DNA of 33,311 nt from an uncultured Clostridia bacterium (GTDB lineage: Bacteria; Bacillota; Clostridia; Oscillospirales; Oscillospiraceae). The stretch lies in NCBI GenBank assembly GCA_946539175.1, contig CAMNHH010000003.1, positions 1 to 33,311 on the forward strand, read 5' to 3'. The position numbers and the translations under genes are program-made. Shown here one piece after another: positions 1 through 8,122 of the stretch. Within the stretch, counting starts at the first letter, position 1; each line of letters starts with the position of its first letter. The notes beneath the pieces were generated by a model, which was not told where the DNA came from, made no database searches, and worked only from the letters and a program-made list of their open reading frames with translations.

Positions 1-447
1 AGCAGCAAGGCTGAAAGCAGCAAGAGCGAGAGCAGCAAGAGCAGCAGCTCCAGCGCCTCCACCGGCAGCAGCCTGGGCGAGCGTGTGGCGGCCTACGCCA
101 TGCAGTTCAAGGGCTACCGCTACGTCTACGGCGGCTCCTCTCCCTCCGGCTTCGACTGCTCCGGCATGGTCTACTACATCTACAAGCAGTTTGGCTACAA
201 TGTGGGCCGCATCTGCACCGCCCAGCTCTCCGCTGGCAAGCAGGTCTCCCGCGCCAACCTCCAGCCCGGCGACATCGTGGTCTTTGAGCGGACCTACACC
301 ACCTCCAGCCGTGCCACCCATTCCGGCATCTACATCGGCAACGGCCAGTTCATCCACGCCGCCAACACCAAGCTGGGCGTCATCGTCAGCAGCATCGACC
401 AGGAATACTACGCCAGCCGTCTGATCTGCGGCGTCCACGTGGGCTGA
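1..447 (+). CDS. NlpC/P60 family cell-wall hydrolase, C-terminal part (5' truncated by window)
   Basis: Frame 1 is open from base 1: Ser/Lys-rich linker (SSKAESSKSESSKSSSS) then a NlpC/P60 domain with YVYGGSSPSGFDCSGMVYYIY (catalytic Cys) and THSGIYIGNGQFIHA (catalytic His). Confidence 0.9.
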   Translation, partial: SSKAESSKSESSKSSSSSASTGSSLGERVAAYAMQFKGYRYVYGGSSPSGFDCSGMVYYIYKQFGYNVGRICTAQLSAGKQVSRANLQPGDIVVFERTYTTSSRATHSGIYIGNGQFIHAANTKLGVIVSSIDQEYYASRLICGVHVG

Positions 448-460
448 TCCACTTACGTCC

Positions 461-495
461 AATACCCGGTATCGAAGGATACCGGGTATTTTTTT
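461..495 (+). terminator. Rho-independent terminator after NlpC/P60 gene
   Basis: Perfect 12-bp stem atacccggtatc-gaag-gataccgggtat followed by a T run. Confidence 0.9.
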
Positions 496-524
496 GCGCA
501 AAGGGGGAAAGATAGGAAAAACAC

Positions 525-640
525 GACGGATCGGGATTTGTCTAATTGTAGTGCCGGCAATCTGCCGGCCCGATCCGCTCCGGCATCTCGGTTTTGCCGG
601 CAGATTGCCGGCACTACAGACTTACAAATCCCAATCTGTC
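525..640. repeat. 116-bp imperfect palindrome (REP/MITE-like candidate)
   Basis: Outer arms gacggatcgggatttgt / acaaatcccaatctgtc (15/17 matching when reverse complemented). Inner perfect arms tgtagtgccggcaatctgccggc (547-569) / gccggcagattgccggcactaca (596-618). Confidence 0.75.
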
Positions 641-654
641 AACATGGAGGCAAT

Positions 655-1665
655 ATGGATACTCTGCGTCGCGGAAAGCAAAGCGTTCTGTTCCCCAACC
701 GGCCCGCAGTGACGGCCTGGGCTTCGGCGGTGGGGCCGAAGGAGGGGCAGGGGCCCCTGGGGCCGGAATTCGACCTGGTGGCGGAGGACGGCCGGCTGGG
801 GGAAAAGACCTGGGAGCAGGCGGAGACCCGGCTCCAGCAAAAGGCCATGGAGCTGCTGATGAAAAAGGCGGGCCTGGAGGGCGGCGGGCCGGAGCTGGTC
901 TTTTCGGGAGACCTTCTGAATCAGTGCGTGGGCTCCAGCTTCGCCCTGCGGGGCACGGGCTTCCCCGCTCTGGGGCTCTACGGAGCCTGCTCCACCATGG
1001 CGGAGGGACTGCTGCTGGCAGGGGCGGCGGTGAACGCCGGATACGTCTCCAACGCGGCGGCCCTCTCCTCCTCCCACTTTGCCGCGGCGGAGCGGCAGTA
1101 CCGCTTCCCCCTGGCCTACGGAGGACAGCGGACCCCCACCGCCCAGTGGACCGTCACCGGCTCCGGCGCGGTACTGGTCTCCGCCCGGGGAGAGGGACCG
1201 GTGCTGAGCGCCGCCACCGTGGGCACTGTGGAGGACAAGGGGATTACAGACGCCAACAACATGGGGGCCGCCATGGCCTGGGCCGCCTGCCGCTCCATCC
1301 TGGTCCATCTGGAGGACCTGGGTCGGGGGCCGGAGGACTACGACCGGATTGTCACGGGAGATCTGGGCAGCCTGGGCAGCGCCATGTTGCGGGAGCTGTT
1401 GGCGAAGGACGGGCTCCGGCTGGGGGACCGGCTGACGGACTGCGGTATGCTGATCTTCGACCCCAAGACCCAGGACGTCCACTGCGGCGGCTCCGGGGCG
1501 GGCTGCAGCGCGGCGGTTCTGGCGGCGGAGCTGCTGCCCGGCCTGGTCTCGGGCCGCTGGAAGCGGCTGCTGTTCTGCGGCACCGGGGCCCTGCTCTCCC
1601 CCACCACCGTGCAGCAGAAGCAGAGCATTCCGGCGGTGTGCCACTGCGTGGCCATCGAGCATTGA
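655..1665 (+). CDS. spoVAD: Stage V sporulation protein AD
   Basis: Thiolase-like SpoVAD sequence (LYGACSTMAEGLLLA, HFAAAERQYRFPLAYGGQRTPTAQWTVTGSGA, GDLGSLGSAML, CGTGALLSPTTVQQKQSIPAVCHCV). Start chosen at MDTLRRGKQS rather than the longer ORF start, which would translate the palindrome. Confidence 0.95.
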   Translation: MDTLRRGKQSVLFPNRPAVTAWASAVGPKEGQGPLGPEFDLVAEDGRLGEKTWEQAETRLQQKAMELLMKKAGLEGGGPELVFSGDLLNQCVGSSFALRGTGFPALGLYGACSTMAEGLLLAGAAVNAGYVSNAAALSSSHFAAAERQYRFPLAYGGQRTPTAQWTVTGSGAVLVSARGEGPVLSAATVGTVEDKGITDANNMGAAMAWAACRSILVHLEDLGRGPEDYDRIVTGDLGSLGSAMLRELLAKDGLRLGDRLTDCGMLIFDPKTQDVHCGGSGAGCSAAVLAAELLPGLVSGRWKRLLFCGTGALLSPTTVQQKQSIPAVCHCVAIEH

Positions 1666-1693
1666 AAGCAAGATCACAACAGGCGGAGGAAGT

Positions 1694-2047
1694 ATGGAAT
1701 ATTTGAAAGCGTTTTTGGTGGGCGGGCTGATCTGCTGCGTCTGCCAGATTCTGATCGACAAGACTGCCCTGACCCCGGCCCGCATCCTGACCGGCTGCGT
1801 GGTGAGCGGGGTGCTGCTGGGGGCCCTGGGACTCTATCCGGCCCTGGCGGACTGGGCCGGAGCCGGGGCCTCCGTGCCCCTGACGGGCTTCGGAAACGTT
1901 CTGGCCCAGGGGACCCGGGAGGCAGTGGACCGGCAGGGCCTCCTGGGCGCCCTCACCGGTCCTCTGACCGCCGCCTCCGGCGGCATCGCGGCGGCTGTGC
2001 TCTTCGGCGCCCTGGCCGCCCTCCTCTTCCCCTCCAGGGAGAAATAG
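1694..2047 (+). CDS. spoVAE: Stage V sporulation protein AE
   Basis: Small membrane protein MEYLKAFLVGGLICCVCQILIDKTALTPARIL, typical SpoVAE start, directly after spoVAD. Confidence 0.93.
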   Translation: MEYLKAFLVGGLICCVCQILIDKTALTPARILTGCVVSGVLLGALGLYPALADWAGAGASVPLTGFGNVLAQGTREAVDRQGLLGALTGPLTAASGGIAAAVLFGALAALLFPSREK

Positions 2048-2086
2048 ACCGGCGGCGTCGGCCCACCCGACGCGCCCGGTTTTTTG
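2048..2086 (+). terminator. Terminator after spoVAE
   Basis: accggcggcgtcgg-cccac-ccgacgcgcccggt stem (near-perfect) followed by TTTTTT. Confidence 0.75.
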
Positions 2087-2144
2087 TCGGCATATTCTCC
2101 GAGCTGCCCGCATAGAATGCAATGCAGCAGAAGGAGGGGCGGCT

Positions 2145-2426
2145 ATGGCAGCGGAAAAAAAGCAGGATACAGGATCAGAGGAGCGGCTGTGCCTGGAGGG
2201 GCGGCAGCTCTTGCGGGTCACGGGGGTAAAGGAGGTGCTGCGTTTTGACGAAAGCGCGGTGCTGCTCCGCAGCGGGGATCGGCTGCTGGCGGTCCGGGGC
2301 CAGGAACTTCGTCTCAGACAGCTGGCGCCGGAGGAGGGCCGGGTGGAAATTCGGGGCCAGGTGGAGGCCCTGGTCTATCAGCAGGCTGCCGGTCCCGGCG
2401 GTCTGCTGAAGCGGTTGTTTGGCTGA
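2145..2426 (+). CDS. yabP: Sporulation protein YabP
   Basis: YabP/YqfC-like sequence (LEGRQLLRVTGVKEVLRFDESAVLLRSGDRLLAVRGQELRL), followed by yabQ in the canonical order. Confidence 0.88.
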   Translation: MAAEKKQDTGSEERLCLEGRQLLRVTGVKEVLRFDESAVLLRSGDRLLAVRGQELRLRQLAPEEGRVEIRGQVEALVYQQAAGPGGLLKRLFG

Positions 2427-2779
2427 TGGAGCTGCCGGTACAGCGGCAGCTGCTGGAGCTGCTGCGGGCTTTGGCCCTGGGAGCGGGCTTCGGTCTTCTC
2501 TACGATCTGCTGCGACCCCTGCGCCGCCGGCGCTGGAGCGCCGCCTTGTCAGACGGGGTCTGGTGTCTGGCGGTGCTGACGGGGCTGCAGGCCTTCGCCC
2601 TCTACGCGGGCGGGGGAAGGCTGCGGCTCTTCGCCCTGGCTGCAATGGGGCTCAGCGGCGGGCTGTGGCTGAGGCTGGTCTCTCCCCTGCTGCGGGCTCT
2701 GGGACGGCTGCCGGGACAGGCGCGCCGGGTCTTTGGAAGGGCCCGGAAAAGGCCCGTAAATTTTGCGAAAAAATTGTAA
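2426..2779 (+). CDS. yabQ: Spore cortex biosynthesis protein YabQ
   Basis: Hydrophobic 117-aa protein with GAGFGLLYDLLRPLRRRR; start overlaps the yabP stop; yabP-yabQ-divIC-yabR synteny. Confidence 0.85.
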   Translation: MELPVQRQLLELLRALALGAGFGLLYDLLRPLRRRRWSAALSDGVWCLAVLTGLQAFALYAGGGRLRLFALAAMGLSGGLWLRLVSPLLRALGRLPGQARRVFGRARKRPVNFAKKL

Positions 2780-2787
2780 AATAGTTG

Positions 2788-2815
2788 TTGCATTTGCCGA
2801 AAAATCTGTTACAAT
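2788..2815 (+). promoter_or_regulatory. Candidate sigma-A promoter for divIC
   Basis: TTGCAT (2788-2793), 16-nt spacer, TACAAT (2810-2815), upstream of the gene at 2872. Confidence 0.5.
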
Positions 2816-2871
2816 AATAATCAGACCATTGAATGGGATTTGGCGCTTTTTTGCGGGAAGGAGGGACAGTG

Positions 2872-3153
2872 ATGCGCTTTCGGAAGAGCTCTATTTGGGT
2901 CAAGCTGATTCTCATCATTGTGGCGGTCTATGCCGTCGTCACCTTGGTGGACCTCCAGGATCGCATCAGCAGCACCAAGGCCCAGGCCGCCGCTCTGGAG
3001 CAGCAGGTCCTCTACGCCCAGCAGGAATATGCCCTTGTGGAGCAGGAGCTGGCGGACCTGGGCTCCGACAGCAGCATCAAGAAGATCGCCCGCTCCCGCC
3101 TGGGCATGGTGGAATTGGGCGAAATCGTCTTCTACGACGCTGACGCGCAGTAG
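2872..3153 (+). CDS. divIC: Septum formation initiator / DivIC-FtsL family protein
   Basis: Single N-terminal TM (WVKLILIIVAVYAVVTL) then coiled coil and the conserved tail IARSRLGMVELGEIVFYD. Confidence 0.88.
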   Translation: MRFRKSSIWVKLILIIVAVYAVVTLVDLQDRISSTKAQAAALEQQVLYAQQEYALVEQELADLGSDSSIKKIARSRLGMVELGEIVFYDADAQ

Positions 3154-3183
3154 GGTCATCAACAGGAAAGGATCACAGCGTAC

Positions 3184-3609
3184 ATGGAATTTACACCGGG
3201 CACTATCCTGGAAGGCACCGTTCGATCCATTGCCGCCTTCGGAGCGTTCATCAATCTCCCGGAGGGAAAAACCGGGCTCGTCCACATCTCCGAGGTGGCT
3301 GCGTCCTATGTGACCGACATCCATCAGCATCTGGCCGAGGGCCAGACGGTCCGGGTCAAGATCCTCAGCACCGATGATCGGGGCAGGTTGAGCCTGTCCA
3401 TCAAGCAGGCTGTGGAAAAGCAGACCGAGCCCCGCCGGAGCGCCGAGGAGCGGCAGCCCCGCCGGACGCCCCGGCCTGTCAGCTTCCAGCCGCCCCGCCA
3501 GGAGCCCGAGAGCTTCGAGGATAAGCTGAAGCAGTTCATGGCGGATTCCAACAGCAAGATCTCCGGCGTCCGGCAGTATGAGCACAGGACGAGAAGTCGA
3601 AGGAGATAA
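3184..3609 (+). CDS. yabR: S1 RNA-binding domain protein (YabR-like)
   Basis: S1 domain MEFTPGTILEGTVRSIAAFGAFINLPEGKTGLVHISEVA...VKILSTDDRGRLSLSIKQ. Confidence 0.9.
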   Translation: MEFTPGTILEGTVRSIAAFGAFINLPEGKTGLVHISEVAASYVTDIHQHLAEGQTVRVKILSTDDRGRLSLSIKQAVEKQTEPRRSAEERQPRRTPRPVSFQPPRQEPESFEDKLKQFMADSNSKISGVRQYEHRTRSRRR

Positions 3610-3611
3610 TG

Positions 3612-3640
3612 AAAAGGGGGTGCCCGGCACCTCCTTTTTT
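3612..3640 (+). terminator. Rho-independent terminator after yabR-like gene
   Basis: gggggtgcc/ggcacctcc stem (one G-U) followed by TTTTTT. Confidence 0.75.
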
Positions 3641-3682
3641 CAATGAAGCCGCGCTTCATTCCGTATGATCGGAGGAATCATC

Positions 3683-4378
3683 ATGGAACACGTACTGATC
3701 ACAGGCGGCTCCCGGGGCATCGGCGCGGCGACGGTCCGTGCCTTTGCGGAGGCCGGATACGAGGTCAGCTTTTTCTATCTTCGCAGCGGCCAGGCCGCCG
3801 AGACTCTGGCCGCGGAGACCGGGGCCCGGGCGATCCGCTGCGACGCGGCGGATCCGGCGGCGGTGCTGGCCGCCGTGGAGGCCCTGCCCCCCGTGAACGT
3901 GCTGGTGAACAATGCGGGGATCTCCCACGTCGGACTGATTTCCCAGATCAGTCCGGCGGAATGGGACCGGCTTTTCGCCGTCAACGTCAAGAGCGTCTAC
4001 AACACGGTCCGGGCTGTGCTGCCCGCCATGCTGGCCCGGCAGGCCGGGGCCATCGTCAACGTGGCCTCCATGTGGGGCCAGGCAGGGGCCAGCTGTGAGG
4101 CCGCCTACTCCGCCACCAAGGGCGCCGTCATCGCCCTGACTCAGGCCCTGGCCCGGGAGCTGGGGCCCTCCGGCATCCGGGTAAACGCGGTCTCTCCCGG
4201 GGTCATCGCCACGGAGATGAACGCCCATCTCTCCCCTGCCGAGCTGCGGGAGCTGGCGGAGGAAACCCCGCTGGGCCGGATCGGCCGCCCGGAGGAAGTG
4301 GCGGAAGCCATTCTGTATCTGGCCCGGGCCGAGTTCGTCACCGGGCAAAATCTGCCGGTCAACGGCGGCTTTCTTTGA
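3683..4378 (+). CDS. SDR-family oxidoreductase (FabG-like)
   Basis: TGGSRGIG cofactor motif, NNAG, YSATKGA (YxxxK), C-terminal PEEVAEAILYLARAEFVTGQNLPVNGGF. Confidence 0.92.
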   Translation: MEHVLITGGSRGIGAATVRAFAEAGYEVSFFYLRSGQAAETLAAETGARAIRCDAADPAAVLAAVEALPPVNVLVNNAGISHVGLISQISPAEWDRLFAVNVKSVYNTVRAVLPAMLARQAGAIVNVASMWGQAGASCEAAYSATKGAVIALTQALARELGPSGIRVNAVSPGVIATEMNAHLSPAELRELAEETPLGRIGRPEEVAEAILYLARAEFVTGQNLPVNGGFL

Positions 4379-4385
4379 GCAGCAA

Positions 4386-4420
4386 GGGACGCCCTGTCGC
4401 AAGACAGGGCGTCCCCGTTC
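4386..4420. terminator. Terminator between convergent genes
   Basis: Perfect 13-bp stem gggacgccctgtc-gcaa-gacagggcgtccc followed by ccgttcttt. Confidence 0.75.
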
Positions 4421-4421
4421 T

Positions 4422-5471
4422 TTACAGCAGATCCTCCGGCCGGTACAGCTCCGCCGGGAGCACCTGGGACAGGGCGGTCAAGGCCTCGTCCGGCCCCGCG
4501 GGCCGCTGGATCCCGCCCCGGAGCTCCGTCGGTTCCTCCCGGGGGGCGCCCAGCACGCTGAGCAGGGCGCTGATCCGGCCCTCCTCGTCGGCGGAGAGCA
4601 GGAAGCCGCCCCCATGGGCTGCAGCACCCGCGCTGACCAGGCTCAGGCCCAGGCCCAGGCCCGGCTCCAGATCCCGGCGCTCCGCCGCGTGGCGGTGGAA
4701 TATCTGCTCCGGCAAAGGGCCGTCGGAAAAGTTGCTCAAACAGAAGCGCAGTCCGCGTCGGCCCGACCGGCTCAGCTCCAGCCGCAGGGTCCCGTCGGCA
4801 CTGTGGGCGGCGGCGTTGGCGGCCAGCTCCAGCAGCATGGCCTTGATCAGGGGCCAATCCAGGATGAGGCTGAATTCCTTTTTAGGCAGGCTCCACTCCA
4901 GGCGCAGACCGGCGCTCCGCAGCAGCTCCGCCGTCTCCCGGCAGAGGGCTTCGGTTGCCTCCACCACCCGGACCCGGCGGCGGCACAGGGCCCCGCCCCT
5001 GCGGAGGACGGCAAAGCGCTCCAGCTCCCCCGCGGTGCGGCGCAGACGGTAGACTCCACGCAGACCCAGGGCCGCGCTGTGGGCGGCGGAAGGATCGTCC
5101 CCGGGAAGCTGCTCACTCAGGGCGTCCAGCGCCAGCGTCAGCTCCTGGGCGGCGGCCCGGATCACCCCCGCTGTGTGCAGCAGGGTGGCCTCGTTGGGCG
5201 CCTGATCCGCCGCGGGCAGGGGCCGCAGGAAGCAGAGGCACAGCCCCGGCTCCGGGCTGACGGCCCGCAGGGTCCAGCTCCGACCCCCAAAGCTCTGACA
5301 GCTTTCCAGAGGCGGCTCTCCGGGGACCGGCAGGGCCAGAGCCCCCAGGACGGCGGGCTCCGGGTCCAGCAGCTCCGCCTCTTCGTTGCACAGCAGCAGT
5401 CTGCCCTCCCGCAGGGCAAAGGCAGGCCCCTCCGCCAACTCCAGCATGGCTCGTATCGCAGACAGTTCCAT
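4422..5471 (-). CDS. Atypical sensor-kinase-like protein with C-terminal HATPase domain
   Basis: Start MELSAIRAMLELAEG. C-terminal HATPase: N-box MLLELAANAAAHSADG, G-box PGLGLGLSLVSAGAAAHGG. No TM segment and no canonical phospho-His box recognised. Confidence 0.75.
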   Translation of the reverse strand: MELSAIRAMLELAEGPAFALREGRLLLCNEEAELLDPEPAVLGALALPVPGEPPLESCQSFGGRSWTLRAVSPEPGLCLCFLRPLPAADQAPNEATLLHTAGVIRAAAQELTLALDALSEQLPGDDPSAAHSAALGLRGVYRLRRTAGELERFAVLRRGGALCRRRVRVVEATEALCRETAELLRSAGLRLEWSLPKKEFSLILDWPLIKAMLLELAANAAAHSADGTLRLELSRSGRRGLRFCLSNFSDGPLPEQIFHRHAAERRDLEPGLGLGLSLVSAGAAAHGGGFLLSADEEGRISALLSVLGAPREEPTELRGGIQRPAGPDEALTALSQVLPAELYRPEDLL

Positions 5472-5525
5472 GGCCCGCCTCCTTTCCTGCTTAGTATGCG
5501 CCGTCATGGCGTTTTCATTTCCTGT

Positions 5526-5554
5526 ATCATACACCAAATTCCGACAAATTGCAA
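5526..5554 (-). promoter_or_regulatory. Candidate sigma-A promoter for the HATPase gene
   Basis: On the minus strand: TTGCAA (5554-5549), 17-nt spacer, TATGAT (5531-5526). Confidence 0.6.
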
Positions 5555-5596
5555 GCCCCTGCCGCAGGCAATCGGCTTGTCGAAGCAGCTTGCGTC

Positions 5597-5625
5597 TTGA
5601 CATTTTCCCTCGAAGCGGCTAAGAT
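5597..5625 (+). promoter_or_regulatory. Candidate sigma-A promoter for the P-type ATPase
   Basis: TTGACA (5597-5602), 17-nt spacer, TAAGAT (5620-5625). Confidence 0.65.
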
Positions 5626-5660
5626 TAAGAGAAGCGCAATTCCCTGTGAGGTACAGACTT

Positions 5661-8066
5661 ATGAAAAAAAAGATTCAATCCGCCCAGGCGCCGCTCCGCA
5701 GCCTGGCCCTTCCCGCCGGATTGCCGGAGGGCTTCGTTCCCACCCCGCCCCAGGGGCTCAGCGCCGCCGAGGCCGCCGCCAGAGCGGAGGCCGGACAGGC
5801 CAACCGACAGAGCGCCGAGCCGGGCAAATCCGTGGCCCAGATTGTAGGAGAAAATCTCTTTACCCTCTTCAATCTGCTGAACTTCGCCCTGGCCCTCTGC
5901 CTGGCCCTGGTGGGTTCCTGGCGGAACATGCTGTTTTTGGGAGTCGTCTTTTCCAACACCCTCATCGGCACGGTACAGTCCCTGCGGGCCCGCGCCATGC
6001 TGAATAAGCTGCGGCTGCTGCAGGAGAAGCCCTGCCACCCCATCCGGGACGGGCAGGAGCAGGACTGCCCCCCCGCGGAGCTGGTGCTGGGCGACCTGGC
6101 GGTATTCCGGGCAGGCGATCAGCTGCCGGCGGACGCCATCGTCCGGGAAGGCAGCTGCGCCGCCGACGAATCCCTGCTGACCGGCGAGAGCGATCCGATC
6201 CCCCGGAGCGCGGGAGATTGGCTCATGTCCGGCTCCTTCCTGACGGAGGGCAAGGTCACGGCCCAGCTTGCCGCCGTAGGCGACGACAGCTACGCCGCCC
6301 GGCTCATGGGGGACGCCCGGCAGATCCGCTCTCCAAAGTCGGAGCTGATGACGGATCTGAATCAGCTGGTGCGCTGGATCAGCCGCCTGCTGGTGCCCAT
6401 TGGGCTGCTGCTCTTCCTGCGGGAGGTTCTGACCCGCTCCGTGCCGGTAAAGGAGGCTGTGCCCGGTGTGGTGGCCGCCATGATCGGCATGATCCCGGAG
6501 GGTCTGATCCTGCTGACCTCCGTGGCCCTGATGGCCGGTGTGGTGAAGCTGGGCCGCCGGAAGACCCTGGTGCAGGAGCTCTTCGGCATTGAGACCCTGG
6601 CCCGCACCGACGTGCTGTGCCTGGACAAGACCGGCACTCTGACCACCGGTGAGATGAGCCTGGAGAAGGCCATCCCGATGGAAGTCTCCGAGGAAGCGCT
6701 GCAAAGAGCCGTGGGCCGCTTTTTGGGGGCCTTTGAGGCCGGCTCCGGCACCCTGCGGGCCCTGGCCCAGGCCTTCCCCGCCGCCTCGGAGCAGCCGGTA
6801 TCCACCCTTCCCTTCTCCTCCGCCCGCAAAAAATCCGCCGCCGCCTTCTCCGACGGGACCGTGCTGATCCTGGGGGCGCCCTCCTTTGTACTGAAGGCCG
6901 TGCCGCCCCAGGCGGAGACCTGGGCCGCGGAGGGCTTCCGGGTGCTGGCCCTGGCCCAGGCCAGGGGTGCCCTGGAGGGAGACAAGCTGCCGCCGGTGGA
7001 GAAGCTTCTGGGCCTGTTTCTGCTGCGGGATACCCTGCGGCCCGCCGCCTCCGACACCCTCCGCTGGTTCCGGGAGCAGGGCGTGCAGGTGAAGATCATG
7101 TCCGGCGACGATCCCCGCACCGTGGCCGCGGTGGCCCGGCGGCTGGGTCTGCAGGACGCGGACAAGGCCGTGGACTGCGGCGCGCTGACGGACCAGGAGC
7201 TGGCCGAGGCCAGGGACCAGGTGATCTTCGGGCGGCTGACTCCAGACCGGAAGCGGCTGCTGGTGGGGGCCTTCAAGGCCGACGGCCACACCGTGGCCAT
7301 GACCGGCGACGGTGTCAACGACATTCCGGCGCTCAAGGCCTCCGACTGCTCCATCGCCATGGCGGGCGGCGCGGAGGCCACGGAGCACGCGGCCCAGCTG
7401 GTGCTGATGGACGGAGACTTCAACTCCCTGCCGGCGGTGGTGGCGGAGGGGCGACGGGTGATCGGCAATATCACCAGAACAGCCAGCCTGTTTTTGGTAA
7501 AAACGCTGTATTCCGCCGCTTTGGCGATTTTGACCCTGCTGCTGCCCCTGCGCTATCCCTTCCAGCCCATCCAGCTGACGCTGATTTCCGCCATTTCCAT
7601 CGGCATTCCCTCCTTCTTCCTGGCCCTGGAGCCCTCCAGTGAACGGGCCAGGGGCCGCTTCCTGCGGCGGGTGCTGCTGCGGGCGGCCCCCGGTGCGGCC
7701 GCTGTCACCGTCTGTGCCCTGGCCTCCCTGCTGGTGAGCCGCGGCGGCAGCTCCTTTGAGGCCGCCTCCACCATGGCCGCCATCGCCGCCGGGATCATCG
7801 GCCTGGCCAATCTGGTGCTCACCTGCCGTCCTCTGACCCGTCTGCGGGCTCTGCTCTGCGGCGTCATGGCGGCGGCCTTCGCCGGAGCGGTGCTGCTGGC
7901 GCCTAAGGTCTTCTTCCTGCAGACCGCCTCCCTCACGGGCCGGGAATGGGGGGAGCTGGCCGTTATCCTGGTCTGCGGCGTCGCCGTTCTGCTGCTGGGC
8001 TCGGCTCTGGCCCAGCGCAGGCAAAACGCCGACGAAAGCCGAGCGGAAGCGCACAAGGCAAATTGA
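5661..8066 (+). CDS. Cation-translocating P-type ATPase (CtpE-like)
   Basis: LLTGESDPI, PEGLILLTSVALMAGV, DKTGTLT phosphorylation motif, MTGDGVNDIPALKASDCSIAMAGG hinge motif, multiple TM segments. Start MKKKIQSAQ. Confidence 0.93.
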   Translation: MKKKIQSAQAPLRSLALPAGLPEGFVPTPPQGLSAAEAAARAEAGQANRQSAEPGKSVAQIVGENLFTLFNLLNFALALCLALVGSWRNMLFLGVVFSNTLIGTVQSLRARAMLNKLRLLQEKPCHPIRDGQEQDCPPAELVLGDLAVFRAGDQLPADAIVREGSCAADESLLTGESDPIPRSAGDWLMSGSFLTEGKVTAQLAAVGDDSYAARLMGDARQIRSPKSELMTDLNQLVRWISRLLVPIGLLLFLREVLTRSVPVKEAVPGVVAAMIGMIPEGLILLTSVALMAGVVKLGRRKTLVQELFGIETLARTDVLCLDKTGTLTTGEMSLEKAIPMEVSEEALQRAVGRFLGAFEAGSGTLRALAQAFPAASEQPVSTLPFSSARKKSAAAFSDGTVLILGAPSFVLKAVPPQAETWAAEGFRVLALAQARGALEGDKLPPVEKLLGLFLLRDTLRPAASDTLRWFREQGVQVKIMSGDDPRTVAAVARRLGLQDADKAVDCGALTDQELAEARDQVIFGRLTPDRKRLLVGAFKADGHTVAMTGDGVNDIPALKASDCSIAMAGGAEATEHAAQLVLMDGDFNSLPAVVAEGRRVIGNITRTASLFLVKTLYSAALAILTLLLPLRYPFQPIQLTLISAISIGIPSFFLALEPSSERARGRFLRRVLLRAAPGAAAVTVCALASLLVSRGGSSFEAASTMAAIAAGIIGLANLVLTCRPLTRLRALLCGVMAAAFAGAVLLAPKVFFLQTASLTGREWGELAVILVCGVAVLLLGSALAQRRQNADESRAEAHKAN

Positions 8067-8118
8067 CAAATCCCCCGATCTGTGATATGATTTGCTATAT
8101 CACAGATTGGGGGATTTT
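8061..8118 (+). promoter_or_regulatory. Near-consensus sigma-A promoter inside a long palindrome (candidate operator)
   Basis: TTGACA (8063-8068), 17 nt, TATGAT (8086-8091). Palindrome aaatcccccgatctgtgatat (8068-8088) / atatcacagattgggggattt (8097-8117), 20/21 matches, 8-nt spacer. Confidence 0.85.
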
Positions 8119-8122
8119 GACG

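Noticed and set aside
594-1706. 370-aa alternative-frame ORF over spoVAD
   Set aside because: Gly/Arg/Pro-rich frame-shifted translation overlapping a confident SpoVAD.
5625-8069. 814-aa minus-strand ORF opposite the P-type ATPase
   Set aside because: Antisense shadow of a gene with DKTGTLT and GDGVND motifs; low-complexity Gly/Gln/His-rich translation.
7946-8122. Upstream extension of the ABC transporter ORF
   Set aside because: Overlaps the 3' end of the ATPase gene in another frame and includes the promoter/palindrome; the ATG at 8123 is the better start.
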